This document shows, one piece after another, positions 24,768 through 36,275 of a DNA stretch of 64,000 bases (positions within the stretch are counted from its first letter, which is position 1; each line of letters opens with the position of its first letter). The notes beneath the pieces were generated by a model that did not search any database, was not told where the DNA came from, and saw only the letters and a program-made list of their open reading frames with translations. The position numbers and the translations under genes were made by a program. The stretch spans positions 560,796,315 to 560,860,314 of the forward strand of contig CM057346.1 in NCBI GenBank assembly GCA_030015575.1. The letters run 5' to 3'. This stretch comes from Agapanthus africanus (taxonomy: Eukaryota; Streptophyta; Magnoliopsida; Asparagales; Amaryllidaceae).

Positions 24768-27002
24768 TGTAAGTGCACGGCGGCGCCCCGGCCGTCAAAC
24801 CGACGGCCAAATGCGGAAGCGGTGAATAACTTTAATTTTTCTTGAACTGGCAAACCGGCACCACCGCGCACTAAACACCCGGATCGTAACCATTAACAAG
24901 TCTAAGCTAACTAGAAGATGGGTTAGAGATATACCGACGATCCAAGTCCTCCGGTCTTCTCGTCATGGTCCCGATCTCCTGCGGAAAGTCCTGTCTCCTC
25001 CTCGTCGCCGGAAGTGCACCACATCGCCTACTTTGTTTACGGGCTCCCACCTCAATGCCGAGGCAACTCGGGCACGAAGCCGGCTACTCGACGTGCCCAA
25101 GATTTGCTGTAGAATATAATGTGGATTACATGTCTCATTTTGGGATTATGGAGTTGCCATTTGTGGAGGAATAGAAGTGAACTTTTTGGAGAGGGAGTTG
25201 TAGGGATTTCTCAAAGCTCAAGATACAAAATTTCCCATCTTATCAAAAATGAAAATCCCCCTTCACCTATGGAATGGCCGGCCCCCCCAAAATGATGGTG
25301 TGATTGGAGAGAGAGAGAGAATGGCTTGAACAATAATGCAAAGAAAATGATGGCTTGAAAAGTCCAACACTCAACAACCATCTCTTCTCCCATCATCACA
25401 ACCAAAGTCAAGAAATCATGAAAACAAAGTCAAGAAGTCATGAGAATGAGAAGTCAATGATGGTGCACATCATGAAAACCATCATGATGCTACAATAAGC
25501 AAAGACCCCCTCCACAAAAAGCCTATTTGCAACAATGCAAATAAACCCTCCTCCACCAATCTTCGGCCAATGAACGGAACAATAGAAATTGGCCGAAACG
25601 GAAAGCAAACTGGCAACTCCAGAAAACTGGTCCCGTAATAAATTACAGGAAAACCCCGATACTGTGCATACACACCCGCATCTGTATTTCGACCGAAATA
25701 CAAATGCAATGAGACAAAATCTCCACTGTACTATACTAGAATCCGGCTTATACCAAAACCGGCTAGTAATATCTGTTCGATCCTGATCCGTGCAATACCG
25801 CACGTATCTGATCGAACCCTGCCATATAACCATACGGCCTATAGTACAAACTGTCCGATCCTGATCCGTGCAATACCGCACGTATCTGATCGGACCTTGC
25901 CATATCTCCATACGGCCTCTATAACCTTTCGCCCGAAAGCTGAGTAACAGAATGTGGGGGACTCTAAAGACTCGTCAACACCTTGGTTGTGGATTTAACC
26001 ACTAGCACGTCAGAGGTATAAGCCAATACGTGACGGGCTACCAGGTACTGACTAAAAGGGATGTCTGTGAGCGAGCTCAGCCTGACAACCCTACTGAGCC
26101 TGTCAGTGACAATATCCGTGCAGTCCGGTCCGTTCGTCTATGAGTATCGCATGGCGGGCCTAGGGGGTTGGTAAAAGTCAGACCCCCAAAAGCGGTACAA
26201 GTCGTGTCGGAGTGTAGCCCAGAACACCCTGAGATACTACTGGAATACCTACCAGTAAATCTCCTTGCCTTGGCCAAGGACTTTGTGTAATGGCTCTCCT
26301 AGACACAGCATGACCTCACCCCCAATACCGGGAGAGACGAACCCCTGAAGATATGCTCACTGCCTCCATGTGGCTCAGGACTGTATCCAACTAAAACCTG
26401 TTTGCACGACTCCTTTGAGCCGTGGTAGGGTAGTAATCAAAGTACAGTGGGAACTCACACGAGACAAATGACGATCCCCAGGTCGATGAACTAACCTGCA
26501 CACATGTCACCAGGGAACTGCCATCTGACGTCTGGTATATCACCAACTAGCATGTTCCCGGCGAGTCCTGTCCGGTGTACTCATAACCCAATGAGCACCT
26601 GTATACATCTTAGGTGATCCAACTGACACCAGTGGCTTGTGAGACCGGCCACCGCCCCTCGTCGGGGTCTCGACTGTATACACTAGTCTACTAAGGAGAA
26701 TCGATGCCCTGTCTCGAAACTCTCACGACTAGGGACCTTTTAAGGATATGCTTATAGACCCCCAGCTCCCACTTATATGATCGCCCTCATACTGCTGGTG
26801 GTCAAGCAAGAATCCTAGAGGCTCTATCAACGTGTAATAGCGACGTGTCAGGTCACCTAAAGCAGTACACGATGATAAAGGTAAGCCAGATAGCATACTA
26901 TCATCTCGAGTAAGACTGTCCTATCGGGATAGGTCCTCCCTCAATCATTGCAATCACGTACCTGTGATCCAATAATTTACTCTGAGGGCACTATCTCCAA
27001 CA
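24768..27002 (-). mobile_element. 3' LTR of youngest copia element
   Basis: 2235 bp, TGTAAGTGCACGG...CTCCAACA on the plus strand. It contains a ~73-bp tandem duplication at about 25775-25915 centred on the CCGTGCAATACCGCACG palindrome; the plus-strand relative has one copy of this. Confidence 0.9.
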
Positions 27003-27018
27003 ATCTCCCACTTGCACT
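27003..27018 (-). promoter_or_regulatory. Polypurine tract, minus strand
   Basis: ATCTCCCACTTGCACT on the plus strand is the reverse complement of AGTGCAAGTGGGAGAT, directly inside the 3' LTR. Confidence 0.9.
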
Positions 27019-30000
27019 CAAGGCTAATTATTGCGATGTCGCATACTCACAGCCCGTGTGATACCGAATATCCAACTCCTCTACTAGTCAGTCTCACAAA
27101 GCTCGTTTGCGGAACTATTGCGTTCGAGGAATAGCCTCAGTGAGTGGATCCGCTTTGTTGTTTCTTTCTATGTCTCTCTATATCTCAAGTTCGCGGAGAA
27201 AGCCATCTCCCGAAAAGAGCAATACCTGTCTCAGAATATGTCTGGATGTTTGATGGGACCTAGCTCATAAATGAACTCCAAATCCAAACTTCTTAGACTG
27301 TATCGTCAACTGAACTTAATCAGTATCCTGCGCGCCATGCCTCCCTCAGTATTGCCTTGGACCACCTGTCCAAAATACTGCCCCTCATCAGAAGGAAAAC
27401 TATAACTCTGACAACCTCCTTGTCGTCCATGTCACCTTGGAAGCCTGGAATGATAACTGTCTCCTGAATGAGGCTGTCGTTATCATCTCCCTAGAACATC
27501 CACTTATGTTCTAAAACTGCTTCCGATTGTTTCTCCAGGATTGGATTAATTTCAACTTATTGCATCTAGTGCAAGAACAACATCTGGTGTGGTACTTGAC
27601 ATCTCACGATTGACTCAATTGCCTGAGCAAATGATCTGCCAATCATGCCCGTCCCTCTCCTCTTTAGTCTGTAAGACACCTTTGGAGAGGGTGACTCCAT
27701 TACCTGCAGGTACACTACCGTGCCAGGAGTCGTCCATCCTAAATACTCTTAGAATGCTGTCAAGTACCCTAATTGGGAAACCGCCCAAATCTAGATCTAA
27801 GACCATAGATCTAGTAACCAGTATGTCTGATATAAAATCCATTTCCTTTGCGGAGAAACAACTGTGTGACGACCAAAGTATAACCGATCGTAGTGTAGGA
27901 GTTTCTTTTCCTACTCTGTGTATATCATCCAAATACCAGGATATCACACCCTACTACCTTCTCAACAGATCCATCCTCTGTTCTGATGAAGTCAAACCTA
28001 TGACTGTCACGTCAGAAAATAGATGATCTATCTCCGCTACATCTGCTCTAGTCTATAAATAGACATGAGCTTCCTGTCCACCAATGCTTCCGCTGCTCCC
28101 ACTGACTACGACAACCCTCTGGCAGAGTCATATAGACGCACACTTCTAAAACTGGTTTAGAACGACGCTATACTCATCCTCCCGCCGGGTCTCGTAACCT
28201 GGAACAACAGCAATGGCAATTGTGGGTAAACAAGAACTTCCCTGTCACCGTCCTTGAGGCTACCGGAGTACCTCTCGGGTGCCTGAAGTTACCCACCTCA
28301 TCTGCGGAGTGGCCAATGGAATGTCAATCCAGATTGAATCTTTAGGTTACTCATCAAATCTTCAGTAATCGTTTATGGTTCTGGAATCACTTCCAGTTCT
28401 ACCATACTCCCACTACTGTTTTCTGAAAAAATCCATTTTTAATAAAACTGTGGCGAGTCTAGAACAATATCGCTATTGTTCATCCAGATGGTAGAAAGTC
28501 AACCCTCATCATAGCCTGGGTCAACCCACAAACAGCCATTACAGAAACGTGCCTTGAGTTGTCCAGTGTCTGGTTTTAATCATAAACCGGATAACTCCCC
28601 GTACCTTAACATCGTTAAGATACGAACTGTTCTATATCCCATATAGGACCAGAGGCACTGATTTAATTGAACCAGATTCAAATCATGCAGCTGTCCCCAG
28701 CGCATGTCAACTAAATGGAAGGAGGCCGATCAGCGTTACTCAACTTAGGAATACTTCCAATTATGAGTAACCTGAAAGAGAAGCAAGATCTCTTTATCAT
28801 TACTATCAACTGAATACCATTGACAAGTATCTACATCTTCGATCACTTTGAAGAATCCCGATACTTGCTACACCTGGTTCTCTACTGTATTCAAATACCT
28901 ATAACTTCTCCAAATTCGGACCCTGTGTTTCCTCGAAACACTTGCCAAAAACTAGAGAAGTCATAAGTAAACCGAATATAGTACGAGGACCAACCCCTCT
29001 GTCCTAATGGACACTGGACAACATACAATACTCTGTATAAGTCCCTTGAGTCTGATAACTCATTCACTGTGTGTCGTAGGTTGAAAACTGTACTTATGGT
29101 TAAGAAGAATTACACCGCTGTTTAATGCTCCTTACCTAACCATCCACTGATATAGGTAAATGTCATCGACATAATATCAAAAGGTATATCTCACTCTATG
29201 AAAATAGACGTACAGATATATCAATTTGAAATTGGTGCACAACAGCGGATATTCAAAACCAAATATTTGCCGACCGGCAAACAACCCAGGTGATTTCCTC
29301 AAATATCACCGATTACAACGAATCCCGATATAATGAGGATAATCACCCAATTCCCAATAACTTACTCCCACTCATCATCTGTAAAACCATACAGATGTGA
29401 GAATCGTACCTGGTAAATACATACCCTGGAGTAAGTATCTAATCGGGAAATCAGTTTTCCTTTAACATTACACAGTGAAACTGAAACATTGAAATGTTCC
29501 GATGGGGTATTCTGGTATTCCTAGTAATGCCTCTTCCAGATTCACGACTGTAACCGTATAGTTCTTTGCCACCTCTCCAAATCCCTTCATATGTCTTTAG
29601 TCATTACCTTCTGCACACCCCTTTAGGCCAAATGGTTTTCTTCCTTCCCTACCGTTCGGCACCAGCCTATGGTTTGGAAGAAGACTATCCAATAAGCATA
29701 ATGGGTGTACTGTCCCAATCCTAGGAACACTCGCAATGAGAGAGGGTGAAGATAAAAGACAACCGAATAAACCTTATTCCTATTTCTCCTGAACCAGAAT
29801 CCATCCCCGAACTGGAACAAGTTCCATTCGAGTTCGTATATAACCATACGATGGAGTATCCAAATAAACTGTGGATCTTCGTAGCGATACGGAGTGTCCT
29901 GGAGAAATACAAAGGTGATGTGGGAGTGGTAACGAAATATTTGGTTTGGTCGTGAATATCTGTTGCAATTTACTTTGCCCTCTTACTAATCCCTTGCTTT

Positions 30001-32716
30001 GTCTGAACTTAATACCTTCTGCACACCATCGTTATGCTAATTGGTTTTCTTCATTCCCTACCGGTCGGCACCAGCCTAAGGTTTGGAAGAAGACAATCCA
30101 ATTTGCGTAATAGGTGTACTACCCCTAAACCAAGGAGTACTCGTAACCTGAGAGAGGGTAAAAGGAAAAGACAACTGAATAATCCTATCCGTTTTCTCCA
30201 GAACCTGAAACCATCCTCGAATAAATTCCTTCGAGTTCGTATCTAACCATACGATGGTTTTGTCCAATGGAAGTGGACGTTCGTAGTAATACGGGGTGTC
30301 CTGGAGAAAAGGGTAAAAGTAGGAGTGGCAATGAGGTTCGCAACTCTAACAATCCAAAAGCCAGTGTTTAAGAAGGTTCGGTCAACTTGGTCACTGAGTC
30401 AAAGTCTTAGGGTCGGGTCAATGGTCGCTGCCAAAGAGAGAGAGAAAAGAAACACTCAGCGTGCACTCTAACCTAGATCAGAATGGTTACCAATTTATCT
30501 AATCTGGAATCCTCCCACTGTACCTCAAATTCTCCTCCAAACCTGAAAGAAGAATTAGTCGGGATCACCCGAGGAGTAAACTAACTCATCAGTGGGAATC
30601 GGGATCCAACTATCATCGCATGATAACGTGACAGAATCCGCTCACGGTATCACACTCCAGAAGGTATGCGCATATCTGGCAAGTTTCAGTTCTTTTGAAA
30701 CTCCCGATGTGATTTCTGCCCCATGCTCTTATGACCTTGGCGTGAGGTCAAAATATCATAAGTCACATGTCAAGTTCTGCCCGTCATTATCCAGGTTAAT
30801 TTGAACCCACCCGTACATACCCTTGACGTAGGCCAAAATAGTAGTACGACTGTCCCAAACCAACGCATCTATCTATGCAACAGATAAATAACCAGCAGCT
30901 ACCAAACACTATGCCTTGGCGTGAGGTCAAAATACATAGCTTGAATACTACCGAATATTTAACTGAAATGACGGAGGGCTACGAATGGTTTCTGGCGAAA
31001 ACCTTTAACGTAATGAACTTGATATCGTCGAAGGAACGGATAGCTTTTTGAAAATATAGTGACGAAAACCGTTGCTAAAGAGGTCACTCCCGGTGAAGGG
31101 ATCTCGGCTCTTTCCCCGTAGAATGGGGTGCAGGATATTCCAAATGAATACCACGGTGCAAAGCAAAAGTAATCGGCTATAGTGAAGTCATTGCCCTGAC
31201 GCAAACTTTTGTCCAAGGGGTCACTCCCGGTGAAGGGATCTCGGCCCTTGCCTCGTCGACTGAGGAGCAGGATATTCCAATGAATACCACGATGCAAAAC
31301 AAAAGTAAACGTCCTTGCAATAACAGCTTTTTGAAAAGTGTTCCAACAACATCAGATTAGGTTTGTTTTAACTTGCATTGATCCGAATCAATGCAGTCCC
31401 ATCAATTGATCACACCAAAAAGAACGAAAATATACTGATGTACGTATATGCCATCTGCATTCGCCACTGGGTCCCGTCATTACCCGTTAGGTTAGCTTAC
31501 TAACGACAGAGCGGGGACTGGACTAGCGCGGATGCAAAACATATACGACATCTACTAATATATATACCAATATATTATATTCGCTCAAGGCGTGAATAAA
31601 ATGCAACATCACAGAAATGTACAGCATCACAGAAACAATACAGATATCTGGGATCCCCGGGTTTCACAGAGCCACTGCTGAAACCCGACGTTCCCCTGGT
31701 CGTGTGGATAGCCTGTGCAATGAGAACCTAGACCCCTACGGGCGCGGCAAGTTACCCGCCAAAACCTGAAGCGAGGCAGCCCCCTTCAGCAACGTGAATG
31801 GACCACCCAGCACTTCACGGAATCCGGTAACTTGGGCACCCCTCCTGGGTCAACCTGTACCCCCTACGAGTGCGGCGAATAGCCCGCCAATCCTAGAGTG
31901 AAGCCCCCTCCGTCTCAATGCCATGAGATGCGGGCTTGTTGCCTTCCAGAACCCGGCTATCCGTGCACCCCTCCGCAGGGCAATCCTAGTACAGAAAGTA
32001 AAATATACATACAACGGGTACATCGACCGCAACCAGGTCGTGCCCCAAAATAATAATACAATCAGGCAGTGACGGCAGTCCACATGTCGGACGCTCGCCC
32101 CGCAATATCAAATGTACATAATACAATCACAACTGTACTAGCATTGCATCCAGGCTATCCCCCACGACCGATCCGCAACATCACAGCAAAAACAAAACAT
32201 CAACGTGAAAATCACGTTCGCAAATCCGTCTAACCGGGCTATAGCAGTTAGACCGGATTTACCGATCAAGTGACATTCACGGTCGCAGATATAATGTAAA
32301 TACTGTGAAAAATGTGTTTAAAATATCCGATCGATCAAAAATTAACAAGTGGGCCCCCAATCAAAACTGTAGCACTCACAGAAAACCTGGGCCCAATTTT
32401 AATATTCCAAAACCCATATTTTAAGCCCAGAAGGCCTCTGTAAAAAATTGGTGAAGTGATCTCCACAGTGCGCGGCGGAAGGGCGGCGGTAAGGTGGTTT
32501 TCGCGGCGGTTCCGCGCTCCCACTGTGGAGTTACTTCGTCGAATTTTTACAGAGCTCTTAGATTTTCCAGTACATCAATATTTTACAACCTGAAAAATTT
32601 TTCGACACCAAAAATTTCCAACAGAAAACTGATGTGGGCAAATACGGGTTTTTGGACATTTCGATCGATCGGAACTAAAAAACACATTACACAAAGCTAG
32701 ACTAAGTTAATGGCGA
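27019..32716 (-). mobile_element. Internal region with decayed copia pol, youngest copy
   Basis: Reverse-complement counterpart of 8909-14590. Minus-strand phrases at 27615-27947 match, in order, the catalytic region and the following segment of Angela-type reverse transcriptase (DDSWHGSVPAGNGVTLSK aligns with the family's SVPAGHGVTLSK-like stretch). PBS-proximal sequence (about 29.5-32.7 kb) carries the 403-bp and 138-bp repeat pairs. No usable frame is present; the region is fossil coding sequence carried by a recently mobile element. Confidence 0.65.
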
Positions 32717-32729
32717 GGCTCTGATACCA
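32717..32729 (-). promoter_or_regulatory. Primer-binding site (tRNA-Met type), minus strand
   Basis: GGCTCTGATACCA on the plus strand is the reverse complement of TGGTATCAGAGCC, one base from the 5' LTR. Confidence 0.95.
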
Positions 32730-32730
32730 C

Positions 32731-34965
32731 TGTAAGTGCACGGCGTCGCCCCGGCCGTCAAACCGACGGCCAAATGCGGAAGCGGTGAATAACTTTAATT
32801 TTTCTTGAACTGGCAAACCGGCACCACCGCGCACTAAACACCCGGATCGTAACCATTAACAAGTCTAAGCTAACTAGAAGATGGGTTAGAGATATACCGA
32901 CGATCCAAGTCCTCCGGTCTTCTCGTCATGGTCCCGATCTCCTGCGGAAAGTCCTGTCTCCTCCTCGTCGCCGGAAGTGCACCACATCGCCTACTTTGTT
33001 TACGGGCTCCCACCTCAATGCCGAGGCAACTCGGGCACGAAGCCGGCTACTCGACGTGCCCAAGATTTGCTGTAGAATATAATGTGGATTACATGTCTCA
33101 TTTTGGGATTATGGAGTTGCCATTTGTGGAGGAATAGAAGTGAACTTTTTGGAGAGGGAGTTGTAGGGATTTCTCAAAGCTCAAGATACAAAATTTCCCA
33201 TCTTATCAAAAATGAAAATCCCCCTTCACCCATGGAATGGCCGGCCCCCCCAAAATGATGGTGTGATTGGAGAGAGAGAGAGAATGGCTTGAACAATAAT
33301 GCAAAGAAAATGATGGCTTGAAAAGTCCAACACTCAACAACCATCTCTTCTCCCATCATCACAACCAAAGTCAAGAAATCATGAAAACAAAGTCAAGAAG
33401 TCATGAGAATGAGAAGTCAATGATGGTGCACATCATGAAAACCATCATGATGCTACAATAAGCAAAGACCCCCTCCACAAAAAGCCTATTTGCAACAATG
33501 CAAATAAACCCTCCTCCACCAATCTTCGGCCAATGAACGGAACAATAGAAATTGGCCGAAACGGAAAGCAAACTGGCAACTCCAGAAAACTGGTCCCGTA
33601 ATAAATTACAGGAAAACCCCGATACTGTGCATACACACCCGCATCTGTATTTCGACCGAAATACAAATGCAATGAGACAAAATCTCCACTGTACTATACT
33701 AGAATCCGGCTTATACCAAAATCGGCTAGTAATATCTGTTCAATCCTGATCCGTGCAATACCGCACGTATCTGATCGAACCCTGCCATATAACCATACAG
33801 CCTATAGTACAAACTGTCCGATCCTGATCCGTGCAATACCGCACGTATCTGATCGGACCTTGCCATATCTCCATACGGCCTCTACAACCTTTCGCCCGAA
33901 AGCTGAGTAACAGAATGTGGGGGACTCTAAAGACTCGTCAACACCTTGGTTGTGGATTTAACCACTAGCACGTCAGAGGTATAAGCCAATACGTGACGGG
34001 CTACCAGGTACTGACTAAAAGGGATGTCTGTGAGCGAGCTCAGCCTGACAACCCTACTGAGCCTGTCAGTGACAATATCCGTGCAGTCCGGTCCGTTCGT
34101 CTATGAGTATCGCATGGCGGGCCTAGGGGGTTGGTAAAAGTCAGACCCCCAAAAGCGGTACAAGTCGTGTCGGAGTGTAGCCCAGAACACCCTGAGATAC
34201 TACTGGAATACCTACCAGTAAATCTCCTTGCCTTGGCCAAGGACTTTGTGTAATGGCTCTCCTAGACACAGCACGACCTCACCCCCAATACCGGGAGAGA
34301 CGAACCCCTGAAGATACGCTCACTGCCTCCATGTGGCTCGGGACTGTACCCAACTAAAACCTGTTTGCACGACTCCTTTGAGCCGTGGTAGGGTAGTAAT
34401 CAAAGTACAGTGGGAACTCACACGAGACAAATGACGATCCCCAGGTCGATGAACTAACCTGCACACATGTCACCAGGGAACTGCCATCTGACGTCTGGTA
34501 TATCACCAACTAGCATGTTCCCGGCGAGTCCTGTCTGGTGTACTCATAACCCAATGAGCACCTGTATACATCTTAGGTGATCCAACTGACACCAGTGGCT
34601 TGTGAGACCGGCCACCGCCCCTCGTCGGGGTCTCGACTGTATACACTAGTCTACTAAGGAGAATCGATGCCCTGTCTCGAAACTCTCACGACTAGGGACC
34701 TTTTAAGGATATGCTTATAGACCCCCAGCTCCCACTTATATGATCGCCCTCATACTGCTGGTGGTCAAGCAAGAATCCTAGGGGCTCTATCAACGTGTAA
34801 TAGCGACGTGTCAGGTCACCTAAAGCAGTACACGATGATAAAGGTAAGCCAGATAGCATACTATCATCTCGAGTAAGACTGTCCTACCGGGATAGGTCAT
34901 CCCTCAATCATTGCAATCACGTACCTGTGATCCAATAATTTACTCTGAGGGCACTATCTCCAATA
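32731..34965 (-). mobile_element. 5' LTR of youngest copia element
   Basis: 2235 bp, nearly identical to 24768-27002 and carrying the same duplicated palindrome segment (about 33735-33880). The duplication was therefore present before this insertion. Confidence 0.9.
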
Positions 34966-34970
34966 GAATA
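34966..34970 (+). repeat. Target-site duplication GAATA, right copy
   Basis: It matches 24763-24767 exactly. Confidence 0.95.
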
Positions 34971-35703
34971 TACATACACTTGAGTTAGAATTAATTGGGA
35001 AAATAGTTTTCAATAACAACTACACAGAAAAACTGAAACATGAAGATATTTCAAGAGGGTGGCCAGGTATTTCCATCAATGCCTCTTCCAATGTCTAGAT
35101 TTACGACAAAAATCGCAATTTCCTTTGCCCTCACTCCAACCCTTTATATGTCTCTACATCTCACTTTCTGTATACCAGATCTAGGCTAGTTGGTTTTCTT
35201 CCTTCCCAACATTTCGGTACCAGCCTAAGGTTTGTAAGAAGACTATCCAACAAGCGTAACAGGTATACTTTCCAAGTACAAGGAGCTCTCAATTAGAGAG
35301 CAGGTGAAGTAGGAGAGACAACAAAATTATACAATCCAAATTTTTCAGAACCAGTGGCGATTCTCGACTGAAATAATTTCTTCGAGTTTGTATGCAACTA
35401 TATGATGGCCTTTCCAAGCAATATGAATCTCGGTAGTGATACAAAGTGTTCTAGAGAAAGCAAAGGGAAAGTAGGAGTGGTAGGGAAATATGCGACTTTG
35501 TCGTGAAAACATGACATTTCAAAACCAAAATGTGTAAGAAGGTTTGGTTAACTTGGTTAATGAGTTTTAGTTTAAGATAAGTCATGGCCGCAAACCATGG
35601 AGAGAGAGAACAAATGAATACAATATTATAAAACAAAACTTTACAAGCATTATCATACGACGGGCTATCCATCACGACAATCTAGCTAAACTAGCTAAAT
35701 TAT

Positions 35704-35780
<77 letters not shown>

Positions 35781-36275
35781 AAGAAATAAGAACATATGTG
35801 CAACCTCGTCTAAGCAATAAGAACAAATGTGCAATCTCGTCTAATCGAACATATAGCAACTAGACGACGTTATCCAACACATATACAACATCACAGATAT
35901 CAATGATACAAAAGTTTCAAGTTTTAAAACTTTCCGTGTTGCTTTTAACCACACCAAATATGGGCAAAAACAAAGTATTCCAAAAATCCTAATACCCACA
36001 CACCATGGAACTGCATGAAGCTCGAGGAAAACAAGTATGATTAGTCCGCCTGTGTCGGCCAACCAGCGGCCAGATCATGGCCGTTCATCCTCGTCTTTGT
36101 TTAGCATCTTAACCAAGGTATCCTCTATCCTCTACAGTACTTTTAAAAATGTTCAGAGACCAAAATATTTCGAACACAAACTAAGATTTTTGGAATTCGA
36201 ACACAGATAAAATTTTGTTTCAAAACGTTTACATCGTCTACAACTAGTTAAAGTGTTTGTGTGGCTCTGAAACCA
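34971..36275 (-). mobile_element. Internal region of array unit 3, PBS-proximal remainder
   Basis: It resumes the unit interrupted at 24767, with one counterpart of the 403-bp repeat (about 35150-35500) and a weak minus-strand PBS (36261-36275) abutting LTR 3. It is shorter than the equivalent part of unit 2 and more diverged. A long TA/GA microsatellite lies at 35708-35778. Confidence 0.6.
35708..35778. repeat. (TA)n(GA)n compound microsatellite
   Basis: About 18 TA units run directly into about 17 GA units. Confidence 0.95.

Larger units (their letters stand above)
24768..34965 (-). mobile_element. Youngest Angela-like copia element, coding-dead, minus strand
   Basis: It is 10,198 bp with two LTRs of identical length (2235 bp), a minus-strand tRNA-Met PBS at 32717-32729, a polypurine tract at 27003-27018 and a perfect GAATA target duplication. 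About 15 differences were counted by eye between the LTRs (about 0.7%), so the insertion is very recent. The internal region is nevertheless broken, with many breaks, and shows only scattered pol matches, such as an LDDI-type phrase and VTLSKG on the minus strand at 27615-27947. Its relatedness to the plus-strand copy at 6753-16764 makes the two a ~10-kb inverted repeat with an 8-kb spacer. It inserted into an older relative of its own family. Confidence 0.9.

Noticed and set aside
25438-34240. Two near-identical blocks as a segmental duplication of host DNA
   Set aside because: The repeated blocks are exactly the two LTRs of one element with target duplication, PBS and PPT.
24768-34965. Classification as a LARD with an entirely non-coding internal region
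   Set aside because: Colinear short matches to copia integrase, RT and RNase H show that the internal region is decayed pol, so a decayed Angela-like element is a better description than a coding-free LARD.
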